A DNA stretch of 64,000 nucleotides from Nonomuraea glycinis. GTDB lineage: Bacteria > Actinomycetota > Actinomycetes > Streptosporangiales > Streptosporangiaceae. Shown piece by piece: positions 24,861-34,050 of the stretch (position 1 is the first letter of the stretch; each line of letters opens with the position of its first letter). A program made the position numbers and the translations under genes. The DNA lies in NCBI RefSeq assembly GCF_014646515.1, contig NZ_BMNK01000002.1:207988-271987 (forward strand), in the 5' to 3' direction. The notes under the pieces were generated by a model. The model was not told the origin of the DNA. It did not search any database and worked only from the letters and a program-made list of their open reading frames with translations.

Positions 24861-26975
24861 GTGATCCGTAAGGCCGCGCTGCTCGCCGTACTCTCAGCCG
24901 CGCTGTTCGCCCCCACGGTGGCGACGGCGCCCGGCGAGGCTGCCGCGATCACCAGCAGGCAGGGGGTCAACCTGACCCTGGCCACCATCACGCCCGACTA
25001 CGCCACCGAGCGAGGGACCGAGATCAAGGTCACCGGCACGGTGCACAACGCGGGCACCGCGGCACTGCCCGGCCTGCGGGTCAGGGTCCGCTACGACTCC
25101 CAGCGCTTCGCGGACCGGGCCGCCATGAGCGCCTTCCAGGCCGACCAGACCACGCTCACCCAGCCGCGGCAGGTCTCGACCCAGTCCAGCATGGTCCTGC
25201 CCGAGCTGGGCGCGGGCGCCTCCCAGCCGTTCGAGCTCACCATGACGCCCGCGCAGTTCGGCCTCACCGCCTTCGGCGCCTATCCGCTGGCCGTCGAGGT
25301 GGTGCAGTGGGACGCGGTGCAGCTCGCCTCACAGCGGACCTTCCTCACCTACGCCCCCCCGACCCCGCAGCCGCCCGTCCGCAACCGGCTCGCCTTCGTG
25401 CTGCCCATCATCGACCAGCCGCACCGCGCCGACGAGGGCACGTTCGTCGACACCAAGCTCAGCGCCGCCATGACCGGCAAGGGCCGCCTGGCCACCCTGG
25501 CGCGCATCGCCGAGGCCGCACCGCCGAGCGTCACCTGGGTCATCGACCCCGCGGTCTTCGACGACGCGGACGCGATGGCCAAGGAGCACACCCTCAGCAC
25601 GAAGGGCGCCAAGCAGAAACGTCCCGCCGACAACGCCGCGTCCCAGTGGCTGACGTCGGTGCGCACCTCACTGGCCGACAACCCCGTGATGGCCACGCCG
25701 TACGCCGACCCTGACGTCACCGCGCTCGCCCACCAGGGCCTGGACGACCAGACGGGACTGGCGCTGGAGCTGGGCGCGCAGAAGGCCAGGCAGCTCGTCA
25801 AGCCCGACGTGGGGACCTCCACCTACTGGCCGGCGGGCGGGCGGCTCGACGCCGACGCGCTGGACCTGCTCGCCGTCGGCAAGCCGAACGTCGCCAAGGT
25901 CGACAAGGTGCTGCTCGACGCCGCCAACCTGCCGCCGCAGACCCCCGCCACGACCACCCCCGACGCCGCCACCACGATCGACACCGTCATGGGGCCGATC
26001 ACCGCGCTGACCGCCGACGCCGAGCTGAGTCGCACGCTGGAGGAGCCCTCGGGCACCGCCGGCTCGACGCTGCTCAGCAGGCAGCGGTTCATCGCGGAGA
26101 CCGCCATGATCTCCGCCGAGCCCGGCCAGATCCGGCCCAGATCACTCGTCATCGCCCCCTCCCGACGCTGGAACCCCAGCCCCACGCTGGTGACGACGCT
26201 GCTCAAGACGGCCGGCAAGCTGCCGTGGCTGAGACTGACCCCGCTCGACTCGATCAAGCCGGGCGCGACCCAGGTGCCGCGGGCGGGACTCACCTACACC
26301 GCCCAGGACCGCAAGCAGGAGCTCGGCGCCAAATACCTCGCCCGCGTCAAGGAGACCGCCGCCAAGGCGCGGCTGACCGGGCTGGTCACGGGCCGGCCCC
26401 AGCCGGAGTTCGACGCCGCGGTGCTCCGGCTCAGCTCCTCCGCCTGGCGCGGCGGCCAGCGGGCCGGGCGTGCCATCGCCAAGCTGGTGGACGACGCGGT
26501 CACGGCCAGGATCAACAAGGTCTCGATCACGGGTGCCGGCCCCGACCGCCCGCGCACCCTCGCCGGCCGCGACGGCGACGTGCCGATCAGCGTGAAGAAC
26601 TCGCTGGACGGCCCGATCTCCCTGTACATCGAGGTCAAGTCCAACAACCCCGAGCTGCTGCAGGTCGCCTACCAGCAGCCCGAACCGCTGCCGATCGGCT
26701 CCGGCCAGAGCGGCACGGTGCAGGTGCCCATGACCGCCAGCCCTGCCAGCGGCGACGCCACGGTGACCGTCCAGTTGCTGACCACCGATCGCACGCCCTA
26801 CGGCGCACCCGTCAAACTGATCGTGCGCACCACCGGCTACACCGGGATCGCGCTGGTCATCGTGGGGGCGGCACTGACGGTCATGCTCGCGGCGGTGGTC
26901 ACGCGGGTGCTCAGACGCAGATCGCAGCGGCGGACGGCGCGAGCTGCCAGGGCACGGGAAAGTGAGACCGTATGA
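24861..26975 (+). CDS. DUF6049 secreted membrane-anchored protein (Rv3909-type)
   Basis: 704 residues from GTG 24861. A signal peptide (VIRKAALLAVLSAALFAPTV) is followed by a beta-rich extracellular region with an early CARDB/NEW3-like segment (GTEIKVTGTVHNAGTAALPG), a central glycosidase-like region and a second beta domain. A C-terminal membrane helix (GIALVIVGAALTVMLAAVV) ends in a basic tail. The function is unknown. Its stop overlaps the murJ ATG (ATGA), as for Rv3909-Rv3910 in mycobacteria, which suggests a role in the envelope with the lipid II flippase. No clear ribosome site precedes the GTG, so the start is tentative. Confidence 0.82.
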   Translation: MIRKAALLAVLSAALFAPTVATAPGEAAAITSRQGVNLTLATITPDYATERGTEIKVTGTVHNAGTAALPGLRVRVRYDSQRFADRAAMSAFQADQTTLTQPRQVSTQSSMVLPELGAGASQPFELTMTPAQFGLTAFGAYPLAVEVVQWDAVQLASQRTFLTYAPPTPQPPVRNRLAFVLPIIDQPHRADEGTFVDTKLSAAMTGKGRLATLARIAEAAPPSVTWVIDPAVFDDADAMAKEHTLSTKGAKQKRPADNAASQWLTSVRTSLADNPVMATPYADPDVTALAHQGLDDQTGLALELGAQKARQLVKPDVGTSTYWPAGGRLDADALDLLAVGKPNVAKVDKVLLDAANLPPQTPATTTPDAATTIDTVMGPITALTADAELSRTLEEPSGTAGSTLLSRQRFIAETAMISAEPGQIRPRSLVIAPSRRWNPSPTLVTTLLKTAGKLPWLRLTPLDSIKPGATQVPRAGLTYTAQDRKQELGAKYLARVKETAAKARLTGLVTGRPQPEFDAAVLRLSSSAWRGGQRAGRAIAKLVDDAVTARINKVSITGAGPDRPRTLAGRDGDVPISVKNSLDGPISLYIEVKSNNPELLQVAYQQPEPLPIGSGQSGTVQVPMTASPASGDATVTVQLLTTDRTPYGAPVKLIVRTTGYTGIALVIVGAALTVMLAAVVTRVLRRRSQRRTARAARARESETV

Positions 26976-28579
26976 GCCGCATGCTGCGGGCCAGCGCCAT
27001 CATGGCGGCGGGCACGATGGTGTCCCGGATCACCGGGTTCGTGCGCACCATGGTGCTGGCCACCGCCATCGGCACCGCGGCCATGGGCGACGCCTACAAC
27101 GCCGCCTACGCCATCCCCTACAGCATCCTGGACCTGCTGCTGCTCGGCGTGCTGAGCAGCGTCGTGGTGCCGATGGTGGTCCGTGCCCAGCAGCACGACC
27201 CCGACGGCGGGCAGGCCTACGAGCAGCGGCTGCTCACGCTGGCCACGGCCGTGCTGATCGTCGTCGCCGGAGTGGCCGTACTCGCCGCCCCGACGCTGAT
27301 CGACCTCTACACCGACTGGGACCGGGGCAGCCGGCAGTTCGAGGTGGCGGTGCGGTTGGCCCAGTTCATCCTGCCGCAGCTCGCCTTCTTCGGGGTCGGC
27401 GCGGTGGCCGGCGCGATCCTCAACACCCGGGACCGGTTCGGCGCCCCGATGTGGGCACCGGTGGCCAACAACCTGGTGGTCATCGGCGTCCTGGTGGCCT
27501 ACCACCTGATGGTCAACAACGGCGACGACGTCAACACCGTCACCAACGGCGAGCTCGCCCTGCTCGGCCTGGGCACCACGGCCGGCATCATCGTCCAGGC
27601 GACCGTGCTGGTGCTGGCGCTGCGGCGGGTCGGGTTCCGGTTCATCGCCCGGTTCGACCTGCGCAACGCCCGGCTGGGCGAGATGGCCAAGGCCGGCGTC
27701 TGGACGATCGGCTACGCGGTCGTCACCCAGCTCGGGTTCATGCTCACCACCAACCTGTCCAGCTCGGCGGGCAACGAGGTGCCTGGTCACGGCATCACGC
27801 CGTACACCCTGGCGTTCCAGCTTTTCCAGCTTCCGTACGGCGTCATCGGCGTCTCGGTGATCACGGCCATGCTGCCCAGGATGAGCCGGGCGGTGACCGA
27901 CGGGCGGTTCGATGACGTACGGAGTGAGTTCAGGTCGAGCGTGCTGCTCATCAGCGCGGTGATGGTGCCGGTGTCGCTGCTGCTCATGGTGCTCGGCCCG
28001 GCGATCACCGTGCCGATCTACGCCCATGGCGCCACCTCCGTCGCCGACGCCGTCTACATCGGCAATGTGCTGCAGGTCTACGGGCTGGCGCTGCTGCCGT
28101 TCGCGTTCTTCCAGTTGTTGCTGCGGGTCTTCTACAGCTTCGGCGACACCCGTACGCCGGTGTTCGTGGGGGGTGCCGCCACCGCGCTCAACGCGCTGCT
28201 GATGGTGCTGTTCTTCAACCTGCTGCCCGCCCGGTACGCGGTGATGGGGCTGGCCTTCGCCTACGCCGTCGCCTACACGCTGGGGGCGGCGGGGGCCTGG
28301 ATGCTGGCCAGCCGCCGGGTCAACGGCCTGGGAGGCTGGCAGATCGGGGTGGCGCTGACCAGGATGTATCTGGCGGCCCTGCCCACCGCGGTGGTGGCGC
28401 TGGTGGCGGTCTGGGCGGTTCAGGAGGCTTTCGGCGGACTCCAGTTCCTCAACTCGCTGATCATCTTGGCCGCGGGCGGCGGATTGGGCATGCTGCTCTA
28501 CCTGTGGGTCGGCCACAAGGCGCGGATCCCGGAGGTCAACTCGGTCGTTGGGATGGTCGCCGGGCGGGTACGCCGGTAA
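26972..28579 (+). CDS. murJ: lipid II flippase MurJ
   Basis: 535 residues, about fourteen hydrophobic segments of the MOP-type flippase fold. The start MSRMLRASAIMAAGTMVSRI and the GFVRTMVLATAIG loop are family hallmarks, with conserved Arg residues in the central cavity region; PYGVIGVSVITAMLPRMSR is the second-half signature. It flips lipid-linked peptidoglycan precursor to the outer face. The mycobacterial orthologue carries a C-terminal pseudokinase and extracellular domain; here the protein ends after the membrane part and the pseudokinase is a separate gene 168 bases downstream. It overlaps the DUF6049 stop by 4 bases. Confidence 0.93.
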   Translation: MSRMLRASAIMAAGTMVSRITGFVRTMVLATAIGTAAMGDAYNAAYAIPYSILDLLLLGVLSSVVVPMVVRAQQHDPDGGQAYEQRLLTLATAVLIVVAGVAVLAAPTLIDLYTDWDRGSRQFEVAVRLAQFILPQLAFFGVGAVAGAILNTRDRFGAPMWAPVANNLVVIGVLVAYHLMVNNGDDVNTVTNGELALLGLGTTAGIIVQATVLVLALRRVGFRFIARFDLRNARLGEMAKAGVWTIGYAVVTQLGFMLTTNLSSSAGNEVPGHGITPYTLAFQLFQLPYGVIGVSVITAMLPRMSRAVTDGRFDDVRSEFRSSVLLISAVMVPVSLLLMVLGPAITVPIYAHGATSVADAVYIGNVLQVYGLALLPFAFFQLLLRVFYSFGDTRTPVFVGGAATALNALLMVLFFNLLPARYAVMGLAFAYAVAYTLGAAGAWMLASRRVNGLGGWQIGVALTRMYLAALPTAVVALVAVWAVQEAFGGLQFLNSLIILAAGGGLGMLLYLWVGHKARIPEVNSVVGMVAGRVRR

Positions 28580-28747
28580 AGAGCACGGGCCGCATCAGAG
28601 ATGGGCACTAGCATGGTGACCGACACGCGCGAATGGAAGCAGGAGGGGCGTGGGCGGATCCTCCCGGCATAGTAGGCCTTCGTGGGACATCACCACGCGG
28701 GTCGGTCGAGTCATGCGCACGACTGATCTGCCGAGCGGAGCGAGCAA

Positions 28748-30271
28748 GTGAGCACATCGGCGGTCGAACCCGGCACTCGCCTAGCCGATCGTTTCCGTCT
28801 GGAGGACCGGGTCAGCGAGTCCGACGGCGCCACCCACTGGAAGGCCATCGACGAGATCCTGGCCCGCCCTGTCGGCGTACTGACCTTCTCCCCCGACTTT
28901 CCCCGCGTCCAGGAGGTCGTCACGGCCGCCCGGGCCGCGAGCAGACTCACCGACCCACGCCTGACCCAGGTGTTCGACGCCGCACAGGACGACGGGCGCT
29001 CTTACGTGGTCAGCGAGTGGGTGACCGGTGACACGCTCGTCGACCTGCTCGCCGCCGGCCCGCTGGAGCCGGAGCGGGCCGCCGGGCTGGTCGCCGAGGC
29101 GGCCGAGGCGCTGGCCCACGCCCAGGAGGCCGGTCTGCACCACCTGTGCCTGCGCCCCGAGCACCTGGTGTGGACGACCGGCAACACGGTCAAGGTGCTG
29201 GGTGTGGCGGTCGACGCCGCCCTGTCCGGCCTGACCACCGACCAGCCCGCGCTGGACGACGCCGAAGGGCTCGGCCGCCTGCTCTACGCCGGACTGACCG
29301 GCCACTGGCCCGGCGACGAGGAGGAGGGCGGGCTGCCCGCCGCCCCCATGATCGACGGGCACTTCTGCACGCCGCGCCAGGTGACCGCGGGCGTGCCGAG
29401 TTACCTCGACACCGTCACGATCCGGGCCTGCCTGCCGGAGACGCGCAAGGGGCATGGCGCGCTGACCAGCCCCGCCGAGGTCGCCGAGTCGCTGGCGGGC
29501 GTGGCCAGGCCGATGCCGATCCCGATGCCCTACCACCCGGCGCCCTCGGTCACGTCGGCCTCGCACTCCGAGGGGCTCGACACCCCCCAGCGGCCCACGA
29601 CCGTCCAGCAGCGCCCCCACGTGGTGCACCGGCCCATGCCGCCCGGCGGCAACGGCGGTGGCGGTGGCGGCGTGCTCAACCGGGTGCTGATGACCGTCGT
29701 GGTGCTGCTGGTGATCGTGGCCGTCGGTGTCGGCGCCTGGACGATCGGCCGCAGCCTCGGCAACCCGGGCACCCGCGAGGCCGAGCCCACGCCGGACGCC
29801 AGCAGCGCGGCGCCGCAGCAGGCCCAGGCGGTCAAACCGGACGAGGCGAGCGGCTTCGACCCCCTTGGCGACAAGGAGGAGAAGGCCGAGCTCGCGGCAC
29901 TCACCATCGACGGCAAGCCCAGCACGTTCTGGAAGACCGACAACTACAACAGCGCCGACCTGGGCAATCTCAAGGACGGAGTGGGCCTGCTCCTCGATAT
30001 GGGCAAGTCCATGCAGATCAGCGACGTGGTCGCTACTCTGGCCGAGGCGCCCGGCGCCAGCGTCGAGCTCAAGGTCGGCGACAAGGCCGATCTTTCGTCA
30101 CTGAAGACCGTCGCCAAGGCGAAGAGCGCGTCAGGAAAGATCACTTTCAAGCCTGATCAGACGGCAAGTGGCCAGTACGTTTTGATCTGGTTTACGCGTC
30201 TCCCGGCAGACGCGGGCAAGTTTCATGGCACCATCTATGAAGTAGTGGTGCACTCTCCAGGATCGGCGTAA
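28748..30271 (+). CDS. membrane pseudokinase with extracellular discoidin-like domain
   Basis: 507 residues. The N-terminal 250 residues follow the Ser/Thr kinase fold (GTRLADRFRLEDRVSES, then YVVSEWVTGDTLVDLL), but the key residues are gone: the ATP-site Lys is absent (ARPVGVLTF), HRD is replaced by HLCLRPEHL and DFG by VLGVAVD. A membrane helix (about 317-338) leads to an extracellular part resembling a galactose-binding/F5-8 type domain (KPSTFWKTDNYN). This matches the C-terminal half of mycobacterial MviN/Rv3910, where the phosphorylated pseudokinase recruits FhaA to restrain MurJ. Here it is a separate gene after murJ and before sigM. Binding of a similar FHA partner is inferred. Confidence 0.85.
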   Translation: MSTSAVEPGTRLADRFRLEDRVSESDGATHWKAIDEILARPVGVLTFSPDFPRVQEVVTAARAASRLTDPRLTQVFDAAQDDGRSYVVSEWVTGDTLVDLLAAGPLEPERAAGLVAEAAEALAHAQEAGLHHLCLRPEHLVWTTGNTVKVLGVAVDAALSGLTTDQPALDDAEGLGRLLYAGLTGHWPGDEEEGGLPAAPMIDGHFCTPRQVTAGVPSYLDTVTIRACLPETRKGHGALTSPAEVAESLAGVARPMPIPMPYHPAPSVTSASHSEGLDTPQRPTTVQQRPHVVHRPMPPGGNGGGGGGVLNRVLMTVVVLLVIVAVGVGAWTIGRSLGNPGTREAEPTPDASSAAPQQAQAVKPDEASGFDPLGDKEEKAELAALTIDGKPSTFWKTDNYNSADLGNLKDGVGLLLDMGKSMQISDVVATLAEAPGASVELKVGDKADLSSLKTVAKAKSASGKITFKPDQTASGQYVLIWFTRLPADAGKFHGTIYEVVVHSPGSA

Positions 30272-30286
30272 CCAGGAATCCCTCTT

Positions 30287-30913
30287 GTGAACTCCCCACC
30301 CGACACACCCTCAGCGGAACGGCCGGCGGTCAGCGACGCCGAGCTGCTGACCGCGCACATCGACGGGGATCCACACGCCTTCAGTGAGATCGTCAAGAGA
30401 CACCGGGACCGGATGTGGGCGGTGGCGCTGCGCACTCTGGGCGACCCCGACGAGGCGGCCGACGCCGTGCAGGACGCCTTCGTCTCCGCCTACCGCAAGG
30501 CCGGCACCTTCCGCGGCGAGGCCGCCGTCACCACCTGGCTGCACCGCATCGTCGTCAACGCGTGCCTCGACAGGATGCGCCGCAAGTCCGTGCGTCCCGT
30601 GGCCGACGACGAGCTCATCGAAGCCGCCGAGCGGGACACGCCGCTGCCGGACCAGACCATCGAACGCGAGACCTCGATGGAGGTCTCGGCCGCGTTGAAA
30701 CTGCTTCCTACCGACCAACGAGCCGCTCTCGTGCTCGTCGACATGATGGGGTATTCCGTCGAAGACGCAGCTCAGGTGCTTAGTGTGCCCAGTGGCACCG
30801 TGAAGAGCAGGTGCGCGCGGGGACGTGCCAAACTTGCCCCAATTCTTTCGCATCTGCGGAACCGATCGGACTCGGGTCGCGTCTCATCCGCGAAGGGAGA
30901 CAGAACTTCGTGA
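30287..30913 (+). CDS. sigM: ECF RNA polymerase sigma factor, SigM type
   Basis: 208 residues. Region 2 (AFSEIVKRHRDRMWAVALRT through DAVQDAFVSAYRKAGTFRGE) and region 4 (LLPTDQRAALVLVDMMGYS through VPSGTVKSRCARGRAKL) are complete and joined by a short linker, as in ECF sigma factors. The place between murJ/pseudokinase and trxB, and a co-encoded zinc anti-sigma factor, match mycobacterial sigM. Its TGA overlaps the GTG of the anti-sigma gene (GTGA), ensuring coupled synthesis. Likely targets are stress and envelope genes. Confidence 0.92.
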   Translation: MNSPPDTPSAERPAVSDAELLTAHIDGDPHAFSEIVKRHRDRMWAVALRTLGDPDEAADAVQDAFVSAYRKAGTFRGEAAVTTWLHRIVVNACLDRMRRKSVRPVADDELIEAAERDTPLPDQTIERETSMEVSAALKLLPTDQRAALVLVDMMGYSVEDAAQVLSVPSGTVKSRCARGRAKLAPILSHLRNRSDSGRVSSAKGDRTS

Positions 30914-31791
30914 CGGGTGATACGCACTACGATCTGGACATCCTGGCCGGGTTGGCCGAGGGTCTCCTAGACGTCAGCACGGCCCGCCAGGTGCGCGAGC
31001 ATCTCGCGATCTGCGACCCCTGCGGGGAGCGTCTGGCAGACCTTGCGGCGGTTCGAGAGGTGCTCGCCGCGACCCCCACACCGGCCATGCCGATGGGTGT
31101 CGCACTGCGCATCGACCAGGCGCTGGCCGCCGAGGCGGAGTCTCGGCGGGGAGGAGTGGGTCTCGCGGACGCGCCGGACTGGGACGAGCTCATGCGTGAC
31201 TCCCCATGGGAGCGGCAGCGGCCACCGGTCGAGGCGCCCGAGCCGGTCCGCCTTGGGGTGGTAGCGACCGACGGCACCATCGTTCCCGCCCAGCGGCGGA
31301 GCGCACGGCGAGCGCGGTGGGCGGTGCCTGCCGTGGCGGCCGCCGCGGCTGCCGCCGTGGTCGGCACGGCGGTGCTCTCCACCGGCCTGCTGGCAGCGGG
31401 CGGCGGAGGCGGTGGCAGCACGGTCGGCCCCCCGGTCGCCGCGAGTGAGGTGCCGTCCAAGCAGCAGGAGAGGACGCGCCCCTACGCACTGACCGACAGC
31501 GGTTACAACTACAGCGACCAGGAGCTGGACAAGCCGCTGGGGACCTTCCTCGGCGTCGCTCCCATCGTGGCCGGCGATCCCTCCGAGGGCGACAAGGTGG
31601 GTGCCTGTGTGACCAAGGTCTCCAGTCGCACCAAGCTCAACGTCTTCGCCGTCGACCAGGGCCAGTACAACGGCCAGGAGGCCATCATCATGGCGTCCTG
31701 GAAGAGCAAGGCCACCAAGAGGCTCAGGATCGACGTCGTCGACCCGTTCAACTGCAAGAACCTGCGTAAGCCCAGCCTCGGTCGCTGGTAG
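30910..31791 (+). CDS. zinc-containing anti-sigma factor for SigM
   Basis: 293 residues. The cytoplasmic anti-sigma domain has the ZAS motif His31-x3-Cys35-x2-Cys38 (REHLAICDPC). A long linker leads to a single membrane helix (about 137-162, an Ala-rich stretch after RRARWAVPAV), a Gly-rich segment, and a roughly 120-residue extracellular domain with two Cys residues. The layout fits a membrane-bound RsmA-like regulator releasing SigM upon a signal. GTG 30910 overlaps the sigM stop, which settles the start. A strong terminator follows 16 bases after the stop. Confidence 0.9.
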   Translation: MTGDTHYDLDILAGLAEGLLDVSTARQVREHLAICDPCGERLADLAAVREVLAATPTPAMPMGVALRIDQALAAEAESRRGGVGLADAPDWDELMRDSPWERQRPPVEAPEPVRLGVVATDGTIVPAQRRSARRARWAVPAVAAAAAAAVVGTAVLSTGLLAAGGGGGGSTVGPPVAASEVPSKQQERTRPYALTDSGYNYSDQELDKPLGTFLGVAPIVAGDPSEGDKVGACVTKVSSRTKLNVFAVDQGQYNGQEAIIMASWKSKATKRLRIDVVDPFNCKNLRKPSLGRW

Positions 31792-31806
31792 CCGAAAGCA
31801 CATGTC

Positions 31807-31828
31807 AGAGCCCGCTTCGGCGGGCTCT
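31807..31828 (+). terminator. terminator after the sigM/anti-sigma operon
   Basis: AGAGCCCGC-TTCG-GCGGGCTCT: a 9-bp perfect stem with a stable TTCG loop followed by TT. It separates the regulatory operon from trxBA. Confidence 0.88.
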
Positions 31829-31914
31829 TTCGTGTTGCGGACCGGGTGGGGAATCACGGCGGCCTAGGATCTGTTGACGCCACTGGCAACAGCAGATGAG
31901 GAGGCGTGGGAGCG

Positions 31915-32847
31915 TTGAGCGACGTTCGTAACGTGATCATTATTGGGTCGGGTCCCGCTGGTTACACCGCGGCCGTTTACTCCGCACGCGCCGAGCTGGA
32001 GCCGCTGGTCTTCGAGGGATCCGTGACCGCGGGCGGCGCCCTCATGAACACCACCGACGTGGAGAACTTCCCGGGGTTCCCCGACGGGATCATGGGCCCG
32101 GACCTGATGGACAATCTCCGCAAGCAGGCCGAGCGGTTCGGCGCCGAGCTGATCGCGGACGACGTCGTCGAGGTCGACCTCAACGCCAACCCCAAGGTCA
32201 TCAAGACCCACGACAAGATTTACTACGCCAAGTCGGTCATCCTGGCGATGGGTTCCGGCTACCGCGAGCTCGGCCTGCCCAGCGAGAAGCGGCTGTCCGG
32301 CCGCGGCGTGTCCTGGTGTGCCACCTGTGACGGATTCTTCTTCCGCAACAAGGACATCGTGGTCGTGGGCGGTGGCGACACCGCGATGGAGGAGGCCACG
32401 TTCCTGACCCGGTTCGGCCGCATGGTGACCGTCGTGCACCGCCGTGACGAGCTGCGCGCCAGCAAGATCATGCAAGATCGGGCGGTCAACAACGACAAGA
32501 TCCGGTTCATGTGGGACAGCGAGGTCGTCGACGTGCTGGGCGACAGCCGCGTCGAGGCCGTCAAGGTGCGCAACGTCAAGAGCGGCGAGGAGTGCGAGCT
32601 CGCCACCGACGCGCTGTTCCTGGCCATCGGCCACGATCCCCGCACCGAGCTGGTCAAGGGCCAGATCGATCTCGACGACGAGGGATACGTCAAGGTGGCC
32701 GCCCCCACCACGGCGACCAACATCGAGGGTGTGTTCGCCGCCGGCGACGTCGTCGACCACACCTACCGTCAGGCGATCACCGCGGCCGGCACCGGTTGCG
32801 CGGCGTCACTCGACTCAGAGCGCTGGCTGGCCAGCAACAACAAGTAA
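31915..32847 (+). CDS. trxB: thioredoxin reductase
   Basis: 310 residues. The FAD motif ([20 protein letters not shown]), redox centre CATC in [16 protein letters not shown] motif [16 protein letters not shown] and the C-terminal [21 protein letters not shown] are complete. It reduces thioredoxin with NADPH. I use TTG 31915 (SDVRNVII), matching the N-terminus of homologues and lying about 11 bases after a GGAGG; the GTG at 31906 sits too close to that site. trxA follows 11 bases later. Confidence 0.95.
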   Translation: MSDVRNVIIIGSGPAGYTAAVYSARAELEPLVFEGSVTAGGALMNTTDVENFPGFPDGIMGPDLMDNLRKQAERFGAELIADDVVEVDLNANPKVIKTHDKIYYAKSVILAMGSGYRELGLPSEKRLSGRGVSWCATCDGFFFRNKDIVVVGGGDTAMEEATFLTRFGRMVTVVHRRDELRASKIMQDRAVNNDKIRFMWDSEVVDVLGDSRVEAVKVRNVKSGEECELATDALFLAIGHDPRTELVKGQIDLDDEGYVKVAAPTTATNIEGVFAAGDVVDHTYRQAITAAGTGCAASLDSERWLASNNK

Positions 32848-32858
32848 GGAGCCCAACC

Positions 32859-33173
32859 GTGAAGGCAGTAACCGACGCCACGTTCGAGGCCGACGTCCTC
32901 AAGAGCGACAAGCCCGTGCTGGTGGACTTCTGGGCGGAGTGGTGCGGCCCGTGCCGTCAGGTCGCTCCCATCCTGCAGGAGATCGCCAACGAGCACGGCG
33001 ACAAGCTGGAGATCGTCAAGCTCAACATCGACGAGAACCCGAACGTTCCGCGCGACGCCGGTGTGCTCCAGATCCCGACGCTGAACGTCTACAAGGGTGG
33101 AGAGCTCGTCAAGCAGATCATCGGCGCCAAGCCGAAGGCCATGCTGCTGCGCGAGCTTGAGGGCATCATCTAG
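32859..33173 (+). CDS. trxA: thioredoxin
   Basis: 104 residues with the active site WCGPC (in VDFWAEWCGPCRQVAP) and the cis-Pro loop QIPTLNVYKGGE. GTG 32859 has AAGGAG 7 bases upstream. It is reduced by the TrxB encoded just upstream and supplies electrons to peroxidases, reductases and ribonucleotide reductase. It is the last gene of the operon and is followed by a strong terminator. Confidence 0.96.
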   Translation: MKAVTDATFEADVLKSDKPVLVDFWAEWCGPCRQVAPILQEIANEHGDKLEIVKLNIDENPNVPRDAGVLQIPTLNVYKGGELVKQIIGAKPKAMLLRELEGII

Positions 33174-33191
33174 ACGCCCCGCGCCCAACGC

Positions 33192-33221
33192 AAAGCCCCC
33201 TGCGCCTACGCAGGGGGCTTT
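33192..33221. terminator. terminator between trxA and the GNAT gene
   Basis: AAAGCCCCCTGCG-CCTA-CGCAGGGGGCTTT: a 13-bp perfect stem with a 4-base loop. The A and T ends let it work for both convergent genes. Confidence 0.9.
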
Positions 33222-33257
33222 CGCGGCTCTGTACTGGTTTGTACGGGGCGAAAACGG

Positions 33258-33875
33258 CTATACCGGTCGCAGGGCACGCTCTGGGCTCATCGACCCCAGG
33301 AGACGCTCCAGGGCCACCTCCACGTCCTCGCGCCAGGAGACGGCGGTCTTGAGCTCCAAGCGGAGCCGCGGAAAGCGCAAATGTGGACGTACAGTCTTAA
33401 AGCCCACAGAAAGCAGATAATCCGCAGGAACCACGCAGCTGGGCTCTTCCCATTTGAGGTCGCCGAACGCTTCGATGGCTTTCACCCCGCGGCGCGTGAG
33501 GTCCTTGGCCATGCCCTGAATGAGCATCCGGCCCAGTCCGCCGCCGGTGAACTCCGGGATGATGTGCGCCGTCATCAGCAGCACGGCGTCGGCGCTGACC
33601 GGCGAGGTGGGAAAGGCGACCGAGCGCGGGCTGTACAGAGGCGGGCTGTAGAGCACGAACCCGGCGGGCACGCCGTCGACATAGAGGATCTTGCCGCAGC
33701 TCCCCCATTCGAGCAGTGTGCCGGAGATCCACGCCTCCTTCTCCAGGCTCGGATCCCCTGCCTCCACCGATCGCTCTCCGCTGACAGGATCCAGCTCCCA
33801 GAAAACGCACTGCCTGCAGCGGCGCGGAAGATCTCCTACGTTGTCCAGGGTTATGTTGACCAACCGGCGCGACAA
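33258..33875 (-). CDS. GNAT-like acetyltransferase
   Basis: 205 residues. After a Cys-containing start (DLPRRCRQCVFWELDP) the protein has a GNAT-type core with LLMTAHIIPEFTGGGLGRML, where the GGGLGRM loop would bind acetyl-CoA, then GVKAIEAFGD. Homologues sit near trxA and parAB in other actinomycetes. The substrate is unknown. The start is either TTG 33875 or TTG 33863; neither has a strong ribosome site. It is convergent with trxA and divergent from the aminotransferase. Confidence 0.78.
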   Translation of the reverse strand: MSRRLVNITLDNVGDLPRRCRQCVFWELDPVSGERSVEAGDPSLEKEAWISGTLLEWGSCGKILYVDGVPAGFVLYSPPLYSPRSVAFPTSPVSADAVLLMTAHIIPEFTGGGLGRMLIQGMAKDLTRRGVKAIEAFGDLKWEEPSCVVPADYLLSVGFKTVRPHLRFPRLRLELKTAVSWREDVEVALERLLGSMSPERALRPV

Positions 33876-34050
33876 CTACGGCCCCAATCGTTGACCCGGA
33901 AAAACCCGCGAAAAACGCGTCCCCACCTGGCATCGTAGCCCAGTGATGGCGCCGCCAGCGGATACCACGACGGTCGAGGCCCGTCACGGGCGACATGTCC
34001 GACTAGCGTAATCTGGTATCTCGGATCGATATTCACCTAGGAGGTGGGCC

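Noticed and set aside
26837..28516. 559-aa minus-strand open frame opposite murJ
   Set aside because: Very Gln/His/Arg-rich composition typical of an antisense frame; murJ is clear on the other strand.
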